Assembly: GCF_021462225.1 (NCBI RefSeq)
Contig: NC_061816.1
Coordinates: forward strand, 24,351,049 to 24,415,048
Reading direction: 5' to 3'
Source of the DNA: Girardinichthys multiradiatus
Taxonomy: Eukaryota; Chordata; Actinopteri; Cyprinodontiformes; Goodeidae
DNA length: 64,000 bases
Shown in pieces: positions 11,590-26,000 of this stretch. The notes under the pieces are model-generated. The model had not been told where the DNA came from. It was given only the letters and a program-made list of their open reading frames with translations, and searched no databases. Position numbers and translations under genes: made by a program. The first letter of the stretch is position 1, and each line of letters begins with the position of its first letter.

Positions 11590-12468
11590 TTCTATATATT
11601 GCTTGATTTATGCCATGAAAATGAACATAACTATAATAAGCAACAAACCCAAACAGTAATAATATTGAAAGGTATTAAAAGTGTTGATATATGCCCTTTA
11701 CCCTTTTATTTATGTATACAATTCAACATTGTTTATTTAAAAAAAATTACAGGTAATTCTTAGAATGTCAGGTTTCCATCCAGATCTAACAATATGTAAC
11801 AGATTAGATTGTAGATGAATTTGGGAAACCTTACTGTGGGCTTGCTTTCATTAGGTAATTGGGATAATTATTAGAAATATTCGCTCACTGGTAAAAGCAG
11901 CTCATAAAAATAAATGTAGGTTTTGTTGCAAAATATTTCTAAATTCCATAAATGGGAGCTATGTAATTGTCTGCTTTAATATGCTGCTTTTGAGAAGCTT
12001 GTGATTAAATAAAATTCTGACTGGTCGGATGGCAACCTTATATCCTAATTTCATTATAATAAATGTAAATGTAAATAAAAAGACTTTTCTCCTAAATAAT
12101 TTATTTCCATCTCAAATAGTGATAAAATTGGAAAAGTTAAATATACTACAGAGGTGATTAAGACTATTAGTGACCACTATACAATACATAACCTGTACAG
12201 AAGTTTTCTTATTCTAAATTACCTGAGCAATTATGTTTTTTACAAAGATTTTTCACAAAATAGCAGACACAAATCAAGTAGGGTGCACATAATCTTAGCT
12301 TTAGGCCTCTATGTCAGCACACGATTAAGGTACCATTGTATGTTAAAGTTAGGGTGGCTGATTTTATTATTAACAGCAGCCTTAATTGTGTTCCAACATT
12401 GTCTCTTTAATTGGGCAGTTGCTTGGGCATAGATTATGGCTTAGGGAATTCATGGAAATTAAAATTCT
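11590..12468. other. 3' flank of mxra5, including its presumed 3'UTR
   Basis: A/T-rich sequence with no other gene. The part nearest the mxra5 stop is presumably its 3'UTR (candidate poly(A) signal at 12363-12368). Confidence 0.5.
12363..12368 (-). terminator. candidate polyadenylation signal of mxra5
   Basis: On the minus strand this reads AATAAA, about 100 nt past the mxra5 stop codon. It is the nearest canonical signal. Further AATAAA/AATTAA-like matches occur in the A/T-rich sequence beyond, so the true cleavage site is uncertain. Confidence 0.4.
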
Positions 12469-14059
12469 TTAGAACACATTCAGAAAAGTTGTTTTAGAGT
12501 CTACACCAGCAGGATTCCTGGCAGTGCATCGATAAACTCCAGAATCCCGTTGGGTTGGATTCTGAATTATCAGGGAGCCTTTTGGATGGAGATACTTGTT
12601 TCCAAAAAGGCGTGGCTGTGCACTTACAACCATGCGGGTTTTATCAGGTGTTTCCCAAGCCACTTCTGCTTTAGGGATCCCAGTGGCTGCACAGTTCAAC
12701 TGAACAGCAACTCCATGTTTGGCATAAGTCACAGAGGGAGGGCCACTGGTGATTCTGGGTTGATTTGTAATGATGTTTACTGAGACTGAAAGCAAAGAGC
12801 TGCCATATTCATTAGCAACTCTGCAAACATAAGACCCTCGGTCATAGACTGACGCTTGTCGAATGACAATTGTGCCATTGTGCAGTATAGAATACCGTCC
12901 AGCTTTTTGCAGCCTGTTAAGAAAAACCCCACTGGGTAGGGTCCATGTCAGTCTGAGTGGCTCACCAGTGGTTTGACAATGAAGGAAAAGTGTTTCACCA
13001 TCCATGATGCTGACAGGGGAGATGTATGTGTTCAGGATCTGTGGCTTTCTCCCTGAGGACAATGTAATTGTACTCTCAATATGTCTGGCATAATTATTCC
13101 CCACACAGCGGTACACACCAGCCTCAGCAACAGACGGGTTGCTGATGATCAAAGAACCATCAAGCTGGTGAAAAAACTTTGAAATCCGAACACCCGTGTG
13201 CAGAAGTGTGCCGTTGGGTAAGATCCAAGTAAGATGAGCCAACTTAAAGTCATCGATTGAACAGTTCAGAGTCACTGTATTTCCCATTCTCAGTGAAAGG
13301 TTTTCTGCTTTTGGAGATTTAATTTGTGGTCTTTCAACTGTTTCAATGACATCCAAGTTGACCAACATTCTGGCCTCATCTCCTTCATTACTAGCAACAC
13401 AAACCATCTGTCCCGAGTCTGTCTTTTTGGCTGATCGTATTTCCAGAGTACCATTCTGATGAACTCTCATATGATTACTTTGGTATGATACAGGAAGGAT
13501 TACATTCCCTGGCAGAATCCACATGTGATGAGATAAAGAGGTTCCCTTTGTCTCACAGTCCACCAGTTTCCGCTCACCCTGAACCACAGTCACGTTGATG
13601 GTATTGGAAACTCCTCTTAGACCATTGATAACTAGAGGAGCTGCCAAAACTTCCACTCTGGTAACTTTATTGTCTTGACCAAAACTGTTCCTAGCCATAC
13701 AGGTGTAGTTACCTCCATCAAATTGTTGAACCTTTTGAACAACCAGCGTTCCATCTTTACGAACCTTGTATTTGTCTAAGTCAGGGGAAATTAGTCTGTT
13801 TTTGGAGGACATCCAAGTGATGACAGGTAATGGGTCACCCATGGCATTGCACTGCAGTGTTGCTGTCTCACCGGAGAGAACTCTGATAGTACTTTGATCT
13901 TTATACTGGATATGGGGTGGGGATGTGCCACCCTTTACCCTGACTCTCACCTTCATCTCGTCTTTGCCAAGTTGGTTCTGTGCATAGCAGATGTAGTCAC
14001 CTTCTTCTGGCAAGCCAACATCATTAAAGTACAGCGTTCCATTATTAAACACCACATAC
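12469..14059 (-). CDS. mxra5: mxra5 coding exon 7 (last): Ig7 (end) to Ig12 and stop
   Basis: The acceptor is gcttgtag|G, and the exon ends in TAA at 12471-12469. It encodes the end of Ig7 (EEGDYICYAQNQLGKDEM), Ig8 (ATLQCNAMG … GNYTCMARNSFG), Ig9 (KLVDCETKG … GQMVCVASNEG), Ig10 (VTLNCSIDD … GVYRCVGNN), Ig11 (LFLHCQTTG … GSYVCRVANEYG) and Ig12 (VQLNCAATG … GVYRCTARNPAG). The protein ends SKTTFLNVF. N-glycosylation-type N-G-T sites recur. No frameshift or stop interrupts the 530 codons. Confidence 0.95.
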
Positions 14060-17000
14060 CTACAAGCAATTTGAGAAGAGAAGGTTTAATGTTACACTTT
14101 GGTGACTGGATTTGTCAGTTGGGAACTGGGTGAATCAATAAAATTTAATTCCTGTTGCAATTAAAGGTTAGTTAACATTTGAATATGATTAGGCATTACT
14201 AACACAGGAAAATGTATAACTCATTTTGAGTTGAAGAATAATAGCTCATACCTGCGACTGCGTCCCACACTGACTCCTGTTTTCTGCTTGACTGGGTTGA
14301 TCATAGTTCCATCTGGTAGTGCCCAGCTAATCTCAGGGCTGGGTAGGCCAGATGCCACACAATCCAACTTCAGGTCTTGGCCTTGCACTATCTCCTGACT
14401 GGATTTCTTCAGCTTCTGCTCAATCTTTGCTGGTTTGGTCAGGACGTTGACCTTCACCTGAACATAGTCATTACCCATCTTGTTACGGGCTACGCACAGG
14501 TAGCCACCTCTGTCCTTGTCAGTCACAGAATGAATGCTTATGCTGCCATTAAGGAACACGTTGATCCTAGGGTCAAAACTGCACAAAATATGAAAGTACC
14601 ATTGGGACCACATTTAATGTATTCAGGACATTTAGAGTTACTATGATAAGAATTATGAAGAACTTGTCCATGATTTCATTGTATCTGCTCACCTGAATTG
14701 AGAATCTACTAGCTTTTTAGATGGTGTTCTCCAGATGATTCTGGGCTCTGGATCACCTGTGGCCACACAGTTCAGAAGCAGCTTACTTCCATAGATCACA
14801 TCTGTTTTCTGGGGAGATGAAGATGTAATTGTGGCTTTAGCAGACAAAGGTTTACTTCTGACACTTAACGTTACCGTTCTTCTGCTTGATGCTACTGCAT
14901 TACTGGCTATGCACACATATCTCCCAGAATTCTTGGGGCTCAGTCTCTGTATGTGGAGTGTTCCATTCTGAAAGACAATAAGGCTCCTTCCATTATGTAG
15001 CTGAGGAGCAGTGAGGTGTGTGCCATCAGGTGTGATCCAGCGAATGACGGGCAGAGAGGCCCTTGTGGCAGTGCAGTTAATGTGAGCAGCACTGCCTTCT
15101 GGAAGAATAATGTTTTCATCTTGACTCTGCTGAATCAAACGGGGCTTTGGTGAGACATGAAGTCCCACTGACACAGTGTCAGCTCCAGCTGCACTGCTGC
15201 TCAGGCATCTGTAAATCCCACTGTCAGTGAAAATGGCTTGGCTGATACGAAGAGTTCCAATATTATCTACAACCACCCGCTGCCCAGAGGGTACAGGAGC
15301 TGAGGTAGGAGTCATTTGGACAGAGTTAGGGAGGACCCATGTAACCCGAGATACAGGATGCCCTTTGACTTTGCATTCCAGTTCAACTTTACCTCCTTCA
15401 GACACATGGATGTCTCTTTGTTGAGGTTGAAGGACTTGTGGATGATGACACAAGACTACAAGGTTAAACATAATCTTGTCTTTGCCATACTGGTTCTGAA
15501 CTGTGCACACGTACTGGCCCCCATCGGGTAGTTGTGAGTTTCTGATGATTAAAGTTCCATTATGGTGGACCTCAAATCTCTGCACCTTCATGTTTCTGGC
15601 AATACTTACTCCTACACAGACAGAAGCAAACAACTATCTTAGAAAGGAAGAATTCATAATCCATGAACATGTTTACATTTTATCACATTACAATCACAAA
15701 TTTAAATGTTTGTAATTTGATCGACCAACATAAATGAAAGCATAAATCTCAAGTAAAAGGAAAAGGGTTAATAGTTTTCAAAATGTTCTTGCACATTCTT
15801 AGTAAAACAGCTCAAGCTCAGTTATGACAGGATGGAGAGTGTCTGTAAACTTCCGTTATCAAGTCTTGCCACAGATTCTCAGATGGATTTGGGTCTGCTC
15901 TTTGACTAGGCCATTCTGACACATGAAACTGCTTTAACCTAAACCTTTCAATTGTATCTCTGGCTGTATGTTTAGGGAGGTTTTCCTGCTGAAAGGTAAA
16001 CCTACACTGTTTTCTCGTGTCTTCTGCATTCTTTAACCAGTTTTCTTCCAGAATTGTAGTGGATTTAGTTTCGTCCATCTTCCCATCAACTCTGACTAGC
16101 TTCCCTCTTTCTGCTAAAGAAAAATATTCCCACAGCATGATGCTGACATCACTGGGTTTCATTGTAAGGATGGTGTACACCAGTCCACCAATCAATCACA
16201 CTGCTCCAGTTAGGTCCAGAAATATTTGGACACTATCATAAACTTTGTTTTATATGTAGACTGAAACATAATAAAATTACATTTATGTAATGAGTATAGA
16301 TGAAGAGCACACTCTCACCTTTGTTTTGAGGGTCCATATATATAAATTGATAAGAGGGTTTAGGAATTCCAGCTGTGTCATACATACTGTATGTGCCACA
16401 GTTTTTAAAGGGACCACAATTACTGTTATCAAAAGTGATTGTTATTTAGTCTGCATGGTAGCGTAGTTGGTAGCCCTGTTGCCCTGTAGCAAGAAGACCC
16501 TGGGTTCAACTCCTGGCTGGGGGTCTTTCTGCATGGAGTTTGCATGTTCTCCTCGTACATGTCTATAAACATGACTGGTAGGTTAAAGTTAGGTTAAATG
16601 GTGTCTCTAAATTGTCCTTAGGTGTGAATGTGTATGTGGATGGTTGTATGTCCTGTGTATCTCGGTGTTACACTGCGACCTGTCCAGGGTGTACCCCGAC
16701 TTTCGCCCATAGACCACTGGAGATAGGCACCAGCTCCCCGTGGCCTTGTATAGAAGAAGTGGGGATAGAAAATGAATGGCTCTTATTTTAAATTCAATTA
16801 AAGAGGGGAAAGGTCTGGAGATTTGCATTTGTAAGATTTTGCTGTTAAAACACAACATTTAGTTTAAAGAGCTATCCATCCAAGTAAAAAATGACCATCC
16901 TTCAGGCTTCATGAACAGAAAATAGGGCTGAAAATATGCAAGAACATTAGGAATTGCAAAATGTACGGTTTGGTAAATCCTGGGGTTAAAAGGAATGCAC

Positions 17001-20000
17001 AGGTAAACTCTGGTGTGGACATCCACAGAAGACACTATCGGTGGATGACTGCAGGATCATCTCCATTGTGTAGGAAAACCTATTTACATTTAGCGAAGTG
17101 AAGAACACTGCATTGTATTGTATATAAAACTGATATAAAAATGACTAACATTTTTACACAATATTTTAAATTCAACTCACTGAAATAAAATAAAAAATCT
17201 GCACTTTCACTACATTTCCATAGCTTCATTTCAAACCCTTTGTGGCAATGTACAGAACACAAATTACGAAAACAGAAAAATATTTATAGACCTAACTGTA
17301 ACAAACTGGCTCACATGTAAACTCCCACTCACTCCCACAGTCAGTATAGAATAAATTTTCTTTGCCCATCTTTGGACAAACTGTCCACTAAGGTGACATT
17401 GCTTACCACTTTTGCCAGACTACTCGTCAACTCACAAGACCCAAATGATCTGCTCCTGAAATCCAGGCGACATTCAACTCGTTGGTCTATGTACTGTTGA
17501 GCCAGAACCATTTCTGCTTTTAAAATTGATACTGCTCATTGTAAAACACATGTTTTATGGCTGAATCCTCTTACATGGTTTAGAATACAGGCCCAGGGTC
17601 ACAGGACGCCTGTTTAAAGAAGGAAAATTAAGGATGAAGAGTCAGGAGAGGATTGGGGGTGGGGGGCACCTAAGCTCCACAAGGATGTGGCAAGCTCAGG
17701 CCAGGAGGACGTAGCAGGCTCAGGCCGGAAGTCTAGGCTCCAGGGAGGATATAACAGGCCTGGGCCTGTTACATCATCTCCTTTCAGATAATCAACATAT
17801 TTTTAATATCCGACAATAATAACATGGATAAATACAGAAGGGAGTTTTCAAACAATGATTTCATTTATGAAGAACAAAATAACAACTTGCTACTACTACC
17901 CCCCACCACCACCCAATCCAGGGTCCACTACTACATACACACTACACATCATACCCTGATCCAAATAAATTGACAGCACAGATGAGAAACAAAGTCACTG
18001 AACTCCATCAGTGTGGAAAGGCTTACAAAGACATTTCTAAGGCTTTGGGACTCCAGAGAACCACAGTGAGAATTGTTATCCACAAATGGAGAAAACATGG
18101 AACAGTGGAGAACCTTCCCAAGAGTGGTTCTTCTACCAAAATCCCTCCAAGAGCTCATTGACAGCTCATCCGGGAGGTCCCAGAGGAACTCAGAGCAACA
18201 TATAAAGCTCGGTTACCTTAACCTCTTTAGTCAAGGTAAAACAATAACCTCCATGGGAGAGTTCGAAGGCCAGAACCACCACTTACTCAGAATGCAAAAT
18301 CCATCTTACATTTACCAAAACACATCTTGATCATCCCCAAGACTTCTGAGAAAATATTCTGGGTACTAATGAGAAAAAGTAGGATTTTTGGAAGGTAAGC
18401 ATACAGTTATATTAGATATAACATCAGACTTGTTTTTCAAATGGTTAGAGCATTCCAGCTTATGTAAATGCTCTGTTTTCAAATCTGTTTGTAAAATGTA
18501 AAAACTATCCTTAAAAGCCAGTCAATGCCAAAACACTTTCACATTTAAACAAACTACCAAATATCCAGTCAGCATTTTGCCAGGGCTTTTTGGATGAGTA
18601 CAATGAGTAATTGTTTGGTTTCTCTGCAACTTGCTAAGGGACATCTGTAATTTAACATTACCACCACCACGCACTACTTAACTCCCAAATCCAAGATGGC
18701 AACACGACTACTGTCTACTCGCTGTCTCTCTGGGCCAAGTTGGTTTTAATGGATGTGTGTGCATTTTTTTTTTTTTAAGTTGCAGTTGCTGTTTTTCTTG
18801 AAATTTCTTTACAAGTTCTAGAGAATTTTGGACTTTTTACGCTTTGCTACATCTGCCTTGAGCTGGTATTACAGGCCTGCCTAACCAGTCTGAGCCTGCT
18901 TTATTCTCCTGGAGCATAGGACAACAGGCCTGAGCCCACTAGATCCTCTTGGAGCCTGGGCTAATCGTCCGGAGCCCAGGCTAATCTGCCTGAGCCAGCT
19001 ACATCCTCGTGGAGCTTAGGTCAATTGGCCTGTGCCTGCTACATCCTCCTTGAGGCTGGGCTAACTGGCCCGAGCCTGCCACATCGTCCTTGAGCCTTGG
19101 CTAACTGGCCTGAGCCTGCTACATCCTCCTGGAGCCCATGTCAATCGGAAAGCCTGCTACACCTGCTGGAGCCTGGGACAACAGCCCCAAGCCTGCTACA
19201 TCCTCCTGGAGCCCAGGTCAATCGGCCTGAGCCTGCTACATCCTCCTGGAGCCTGGCCTAACTGGCCTGAGCCAGCCACATTTTCCTGGAACCTAGGTCA
19301 ATCGGCCTGAGCCTGCTATATCCTCCTGGAACCTGGACTAACTGGCCTGAGCCTGTTACTTCCTCCTGGAGCCTAGAACCACAAGCATGAGCCTGCTACG
19401 TTAGCCAAACAAGATTTTCAGGCAACGGCATCTTGGTGATAACTTGTTAATTAAAATGGCCAGTGTTCATTTCATTACTTCATTTTTTGTTTTCATGGCA
19501 CGTGACAATGGGCCTGAGCCTGCTATATCCTCCTGGAGCCTGGGTCAACAGGCCCTGCGTCTGCTAAATCCACCTGGAGCTTTGGTCAATGGCCCTGAGC
19601 CTGCTACATCCTGCTGGAGCCTTGGTAAACTGGCCCGAGCCTGCTACATCCTCCTGGAGCCTGGGACAACAGGCCCGAGCCTGCTACATCCTCCTGGAGC
19701 CTAGATAAATTGGCCTTAGCATGCTACATCTTCCTGGAGCCTGGACTAACTGGCCTGAGCCTGCTACATCCTCCTGGAGCCTAGGTCATTCACCCTGAGC
19801 CTGCCACATCCTCCTGGAGCCTGGGCCAACTGGCCTGAGCCTGCCACATCCTCCTGTAGCCTAGGTCAGTTTGCCTGAGCCTGCCACATCCTCCTGGAGC
19901 CTAGGTCAATTGGCCTGAGCCTGCTATATCCTCCTGGAGCCTGGGTTAACTGTCCTGAGCCTGCTACATCCTCCTGGAGCCTAGGTCATTCACCCTGAGC

Positions 20001-23000
20001 CAGCCACATCCTCCTGGAGCCTAGGTCAATTGGCCTGAGCCTGCTATATCCTCCTGGAACCTGGACTAACTGGCCTGAGCCTGTTACATCCTCCTGGAGC
20101 CTAGGTCAGTTTGCCTGAGCCTGCTACATACTCCTGGAGCCTAGGTCATTCACCCTGAGCCTGCCACATCCTCCTGGAGCCTAGGTCAATTGGCCTGAGC
20201 CTGCTACATCCTCCTGGAGCCTAGATAAATCGGCCTTAGCATGCTACATCTTCCTGGAGCCTGGACTAACTGGCCTGAGCCTGCTACATCCTCCTGGAGC
20301 CTAGGTCATTCACCCTGAGCCTGCCACATCCTCCTGGAGCCTGGGCCAACTGGCCTGAGCCTGCCACATCCTCCTGTAGCCTAGGTCAGTTTGCCTGAGC
20401 CTGCTACATACTCCTGGAGCCTACGTCAATCGGCCTGAGCCTGCCACATCCTCCTGGAGCCTAGGTCAATTGGCCTGAGCCTGCTACATCCTGCTGGAGC
20501 CTAGGTCAATTGGCCTGAGCCTGCTATATCCTCCTGGAGCCTGGGTTAACTGTCCTGAGCCTGCCGCATCCTCCTGGAGCCTAGGTCAATCGGTCTGAGC
20601 CAGCCACATCCTCCTGGAGCCTAGGTCAATTGGCCTGAGCCTGCTACATCCTCCTGGAGCCTAGATAAATCGGCCTTAGCATGCTACATCTTCCTGGAGC
20701 CTGGACTAACTGGCCTGAGCCTGCTACATCCTCCTGGAGCCTAGGTCATTCACCCTGAGCCTGCCACATCCTCCTGGAGCCTGGGCCAACTGGCCTGAGC
20801 CTGCCACATCCTCCTGTAGCCTAGGTCAGTTTGCCTGAGCCTGCTACATACTCCTGGAGCCTACGTCAATCGGCCTGAGCCTGCCACATCCTCCTGGAGC
20901 CTAGGTCAATTGGCCTGAGCCTGCTATATCCTGCTGGAGCCTAGGTCAATTGGCCTGAGCCTGCTATATCCTCCTGGAGCCTGGGTTAACTGTCCTGAGC
21001 CTGCCGCATCCTCCTGGAGCCTAGGTCAATCGGCCTGAGCCTGCCACATCCTCCTGGAGCATGGGCCAACTGGCCTGAGCCTGCCACATCGTCCTGTAGC
21101 CTAGGTCAGTCGGCCTGAGCCAGCCACATCCTCCTGGAGCCTAGGTCAGTCGGCCTGAGCCAGCCACATCCTCCTGGAGCCTAGGTCAATCGGCCTGAGC
21201 CTGCCACATCCTCCTGGAGGATGGGCCAACTGGCCTGAGCCTGCCACATCGTCCTGTAGCCTAGGTCAGTTGGCCTGAGCCAGCCACATCCTCCTGGAGC
21301 CTAGGTCAGTCGGCCTGAGCCAGCCACATCCTCCTGGAACCTAGGTCAGTCGGCCTGAGCCTGCCACATCCTCCTGTAACCTAGGTCAGTTTGCCTGAGC
21401 CTGCTACATACTCCTGGAGCCTAGGTCAATCGGCCTGAGCCTGCCACATCCTCCTGGAGGATGGGCCAACTGGCCTGAGCCTGCCACATCGTCCTGTAGC
21501 CTAGGTCAGTTGGCCTGAGCCAGCCACATCCTCCTGGAGCCTAGGTCAGTCGGCCTGAGCCAGCCACATCCTCCTGGAACCTAGGTCAGTCGGCCTGAGT
21601 CTGCTACATACTCCTGGAGCCTGGGTTAACGGTCCTGAGCCTGCCAAATCTTTGTGGAGCTTAGGTTGATTGGCCTGAGCCTGCTACATCTTCCTGGAGC
21701 CTGGACTAACTGGCCTGAGCCTGCTACAATCTCATGGAGCCCTGGTCAATCAGACTGAGCCTGCTACATCCTGCTGGAGCCCTGGTCAATCGGACTGACC
21801 CTGCTACATCCTCCTGGAGCCAAGGTCAATTGGCCTGAGTCTGCCACATCCTCCTGGAGCCTGAGCCAACTGGCCTGAGCCTGCCACATCCTCCTGGAGC
21901 TTTGATCAATCGCCCTGAACCTGCTCCATCCTCCTGGAGCCTGGGGTAACTGGCCTTAACCTGCTACATTCTCCTGGACCCTGGGACAATGGGTCTGAGC
22001 CTGTTACATTCTCCTGGAGCCCAGGACAACAGGCCTGAACCTGCTACATCCTCCTGGAGTTTGGGCAAACCGGCCTGAGCCTGCTACATCCTCCTGGAGC
22101 CTAGGTCAGTCGGCTTGAGCCAGCCACATCCTCCTGGAGCCTAGGTCTGTCGGCCTGAGCCTGCTACAATCTCATGGAGCCCTGGTCAAGCGGACTGAGC
22201 CTGCTACATCCTGCTGGAGCCCTGGTCAATCGGCCAGAGCCTGCTACATCCTCCTGGAGCCAAGGTCAATTGGCCTGAGTCTGCCACATCCTCCTGGAGC
22301 CTGAGCCAACTGGCCTGAGCCTGCCACATCCTCCTGGAGCTTAGATCAATCGCCTTGAACCTGCTACATCCTCCTGGAGCCTGGGGTAACTGGCCTTAAC
22401 CTGCTACATTCTCCTGGACCCTGGGACAACGGGTCTGAGCCTGTTACATTCTCCTGGAGCCCAGAACAACAGGCCTGAACCTGCTACATCCTCCTGGAGT
22501 TTGGGCTAACCGGCCTGAGCCTGCTACATCCTCCTGAGCCCAGGACAATGAGTCTGAGCCTGTTACATTCTCCTCGAGCCCAGGACAACAGGCCTGATTC
22601 TGCAACATCCTCCTGGAGTTTGGGCTAACCAGCCTGAGCCTGCTAGATCCTACTGGAGCCTAGAACCACAGGCCTGAGCCTGCTACGTTAGCCAAACCAG
22701 ATTTTCAAACAACTGGCATCTTGATGACAACCTGTTAACCATTGTTGCAATGCTTGTGTGAGGAACACTAAAATGACTAAGTCAAAGAGTCGAATTTTTG
22801 TAAAACGTCATTTCAAACACTTCTTGGACCAAACTGGCAGCAAATAAATGTAAAACCCTGTGCCATGGTTATGTTTTTCTGTGATAATGTTATCGCAATA
22901 ATAAACAAAAGTTCAGAAAAGGTCGTGGCGCTGGTGGTGTAGGGGTTAAGCGCATGCCCATGTGCAGAGCTTATGGTCCTCAATGTTGCTGTCCCAGGCT

Positions 23001-26000
23001 TGAGTCCCGGACCCGGCGACCTTTGCTGAATGTCTCCTCCTCTCTCTGCCTTCTTTCCTGTCTACCTTCTGTCGAAAAATAAAAAATGAAGGCCTCCAGT
23101 GCAGCAAAAAAAATTTAGAAATTTAGAAAAAAAAAAACATGTCTGAATCTGATTTTGTGCTTTTGTGCTTTTGTGAACTTAGAAACAAAGGATTTCATTT
23201 ATTAGAAAATATAAATCTAATTAGTATTTAAACTTAATTACAAACAATGTTCCAATGTTCCAAGTTCTGGAAGACAATTAAAAAGCTACCAAATAAGTCA
23301 GCTTTCAGTCTCCCTCTGAAGTTTAAACATAACTTTTTTATTGTTAATCAAAAGAATATGTCTAATTTTCTTTAATGTTCATTTCAATAAGGGTGGTCAT
23401 ATCTTTGATTCGACACAGACTGCTCTTTGGGAATTTTCTGACTTGGCTAAATCAGCAGCAAAGCAAATCAGTATATCTGCTCATAACTATAATCACAATC
23501 TGGATTTCACTACTCTGCTATGCTCTAATGTCTTGCATGCTTTGAAAATATTAGATCTTAGGAAGTCTGCAGGGCCTGATAGACTTGATGCTTTTTTTAA
23601 TTCTTTTTTTTCTTTCTTAGTTAGCTACTCCAATTATTGCACAACCCGTGACTGATATTTCCGGACTTTCAGTTCTAGCAAACGTGTTTGAGTTTTTGGT
23701 GTCAGTTCAAGCTGTTTTTTAAAACTAACAATATTATTATTTATATTATTATTATTATTATTATTATTTATATATTATTATTTTCAGTCAGGCTTCAGGG
23801 CAGGACACAGTACAATCACAGCAGCCTTAAAAGTAATCGATGATGTCAAAATAGCACTTGAAAGTAATCATGCTTGTTTAGCTTTGATCTAACTAAGGCA
23901 TTTCATACCGTCAACCACTGTCACCTAATCAATACAATACAAATGCTAGGCTTTAGTACAACATGGTTAGCTAGATACAGTACACTTAAATCTGCAGACT
24001 ACTTCATTACCTTACAAAATGCCCTTCTTGACTTGATTTGTCCTAAATGCTAGCAAAACTAAAACTATGTTGTTCTCCCATAAGTCTAAGGCAACCATTC
24101 CTCCTATTAAAACACTGGATGGTGGTGTCAAAGACGTTGTAGACACATATAAATATCATGGTATTTGGCTTGATACCATGCTTTTCTATTTCTTCCCACA
24201 AGCGACTAGTAACCATCTTGTTTTTATCACAGTTGGACTACAGTGACACCATTTGTAGATTTGCCTGTCCCACTACCTTAGCTAAACTTGACCCTATTTA
24301 CCATGCTGCACTAAGGTATGTAACAGGTTCACCGTATAGGACTCACTATTTTATTTTATTTAACCTTGTTGGATTTACCTCACTCAATACTCGCAGAATG
24401 AGGCACTGGTACATTTTTATATATAAAGCCGTTTTAAGTAAATTGCCATCATATATTCACTCCAAGTTCAATGTACCCCAGAACACCCAGTCTTAGAGCC
24501 AGTAGTTGAGTGCGCAAAGAGTCAGGAAGGATGAGTTTGTCCTATTTTGACCCATGGTGTTGGAATGACCTGCAGCTCAAGTTGAGGCTGGAGTCTCCTA
24601 TTTCTTTATCTAGTTTTAAACAAGAACTGTCAAAAGTTTTAGTCTCATCTTGCACTTGTAATGTAGAAGTGTTGTATAATTTATTTTTTAAACAAAAACT
24701 GTCAGAGGTTTTACTCTTTTGTAATCGTTATGTCTAAGTGTTACTGAAAATAATTTTAGTATTACCTTTTAAATGTATTAGCTTTTTATTTATTTATTAC
24801 TGTATATTGTGCTGCTTTTTATCTTGGCCAGGACATCCTTGTTAAAAAGATTTCCAATCTCAATGGATTTCTTTCCTGGAAAATAAAGGTAAAATAAAAA
24901 TAGATAAATAAAAATTAGCTTGAGTGTAGGTATATGTTTAACCCCTTGTAAACAACTGTTACAAATTACCCATGCAGCCACGGTGTTGGCTAGTGGCTAC
25001 TCATGCATATTCAATTCATACTAAGGATTATACTGGTTGCCATCTAGTGGTAGCTAATTTAAACCCAATTATGCCCACTTCCCTATCAGAACAAAACTTA
25101 TTGGGTGAATGAGGGTCATTTTAAATCTAAATCTGCCAAGGGTATGAATAATTGTATCGTCTAAATGCATTAAAGAACAACCTCTGATTTTTTCCAACTT
25201 CTGCACCAAATTCTTGATTTTAAATTTATCAAAGTACTTATTTGGCCCAAGATTCCACCAAACTATTGTGAGAAGCTTGTGGAAGAAAACTCATAATATT
25301 TGTCCCAAGACCCAAGTCAAGACAGTTTATAAGGCAACCCTACTAAATAATGAGAAGATGTCTGGAAACATCTGAATTTAAAGAAAGTGAAAACAAATTT
25401 TTTTATTTTTATTTAACACAAACATTTTTTGTAATACTAACCTACCTAAGCCAGGAACATTTTCTCTGTTTCAATGACAGACAAATGGTAAAAACATGGT
25501 TATGTGCTATTTATACAGTGGATGCAAATATCAGGTTCAGCTGTATACGGACGGCTACACAATAATTGTTCTGAATCAATTTGCAGGAAAACGTCTATCT
25601 GCACAGAAAATTGAGTTTTCATTGTCTTACATACCGTTGGAAATTTTAGTCCAAGACAGGAAAGGCACTGGCTGACCTTCAGCCTCACATGGAAGCTTAG
25701 CATCTGTTTCTGCTTTCACAGTGATTGTCTGGGTATGGGTCATTGTTATCCTTGGCTTCCCTGTTTGAATAGATGCATGCTTAGGTAGCTGGTGCTTTGT
25801 GGACATATCCATAGTAGATGGTGACAGTGTCTGTTGGAATGGCTTGGATGAGACCTCAGTGGGTATTTGGATAGAGGTGTAAGCCTGAGAGGTTGGACTT
25901 ATGTTAGCTAGTTTGTGATTAAGTGGAACTATTGTAGGATGAAAGTTTAATGATCTGCTTGGCTCTGAGGTGGCAGTGATGAGTTTTATTTGTTGGTCCT

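Noticed and set aside
19444..19704. 86-codon ORF in the minisatellite with repeated peptide-like segments
   Set aside because: The 40-bp period is not a multiple of three, so the frame changes each unit. It has no start context and is a composition artefact.
18865..22690. CRISPR-like regular repeat pattern
   Set aside because: There are no distinct spacers; the whole 40-bp unit repeats, in an intron of a vertebrate gene.
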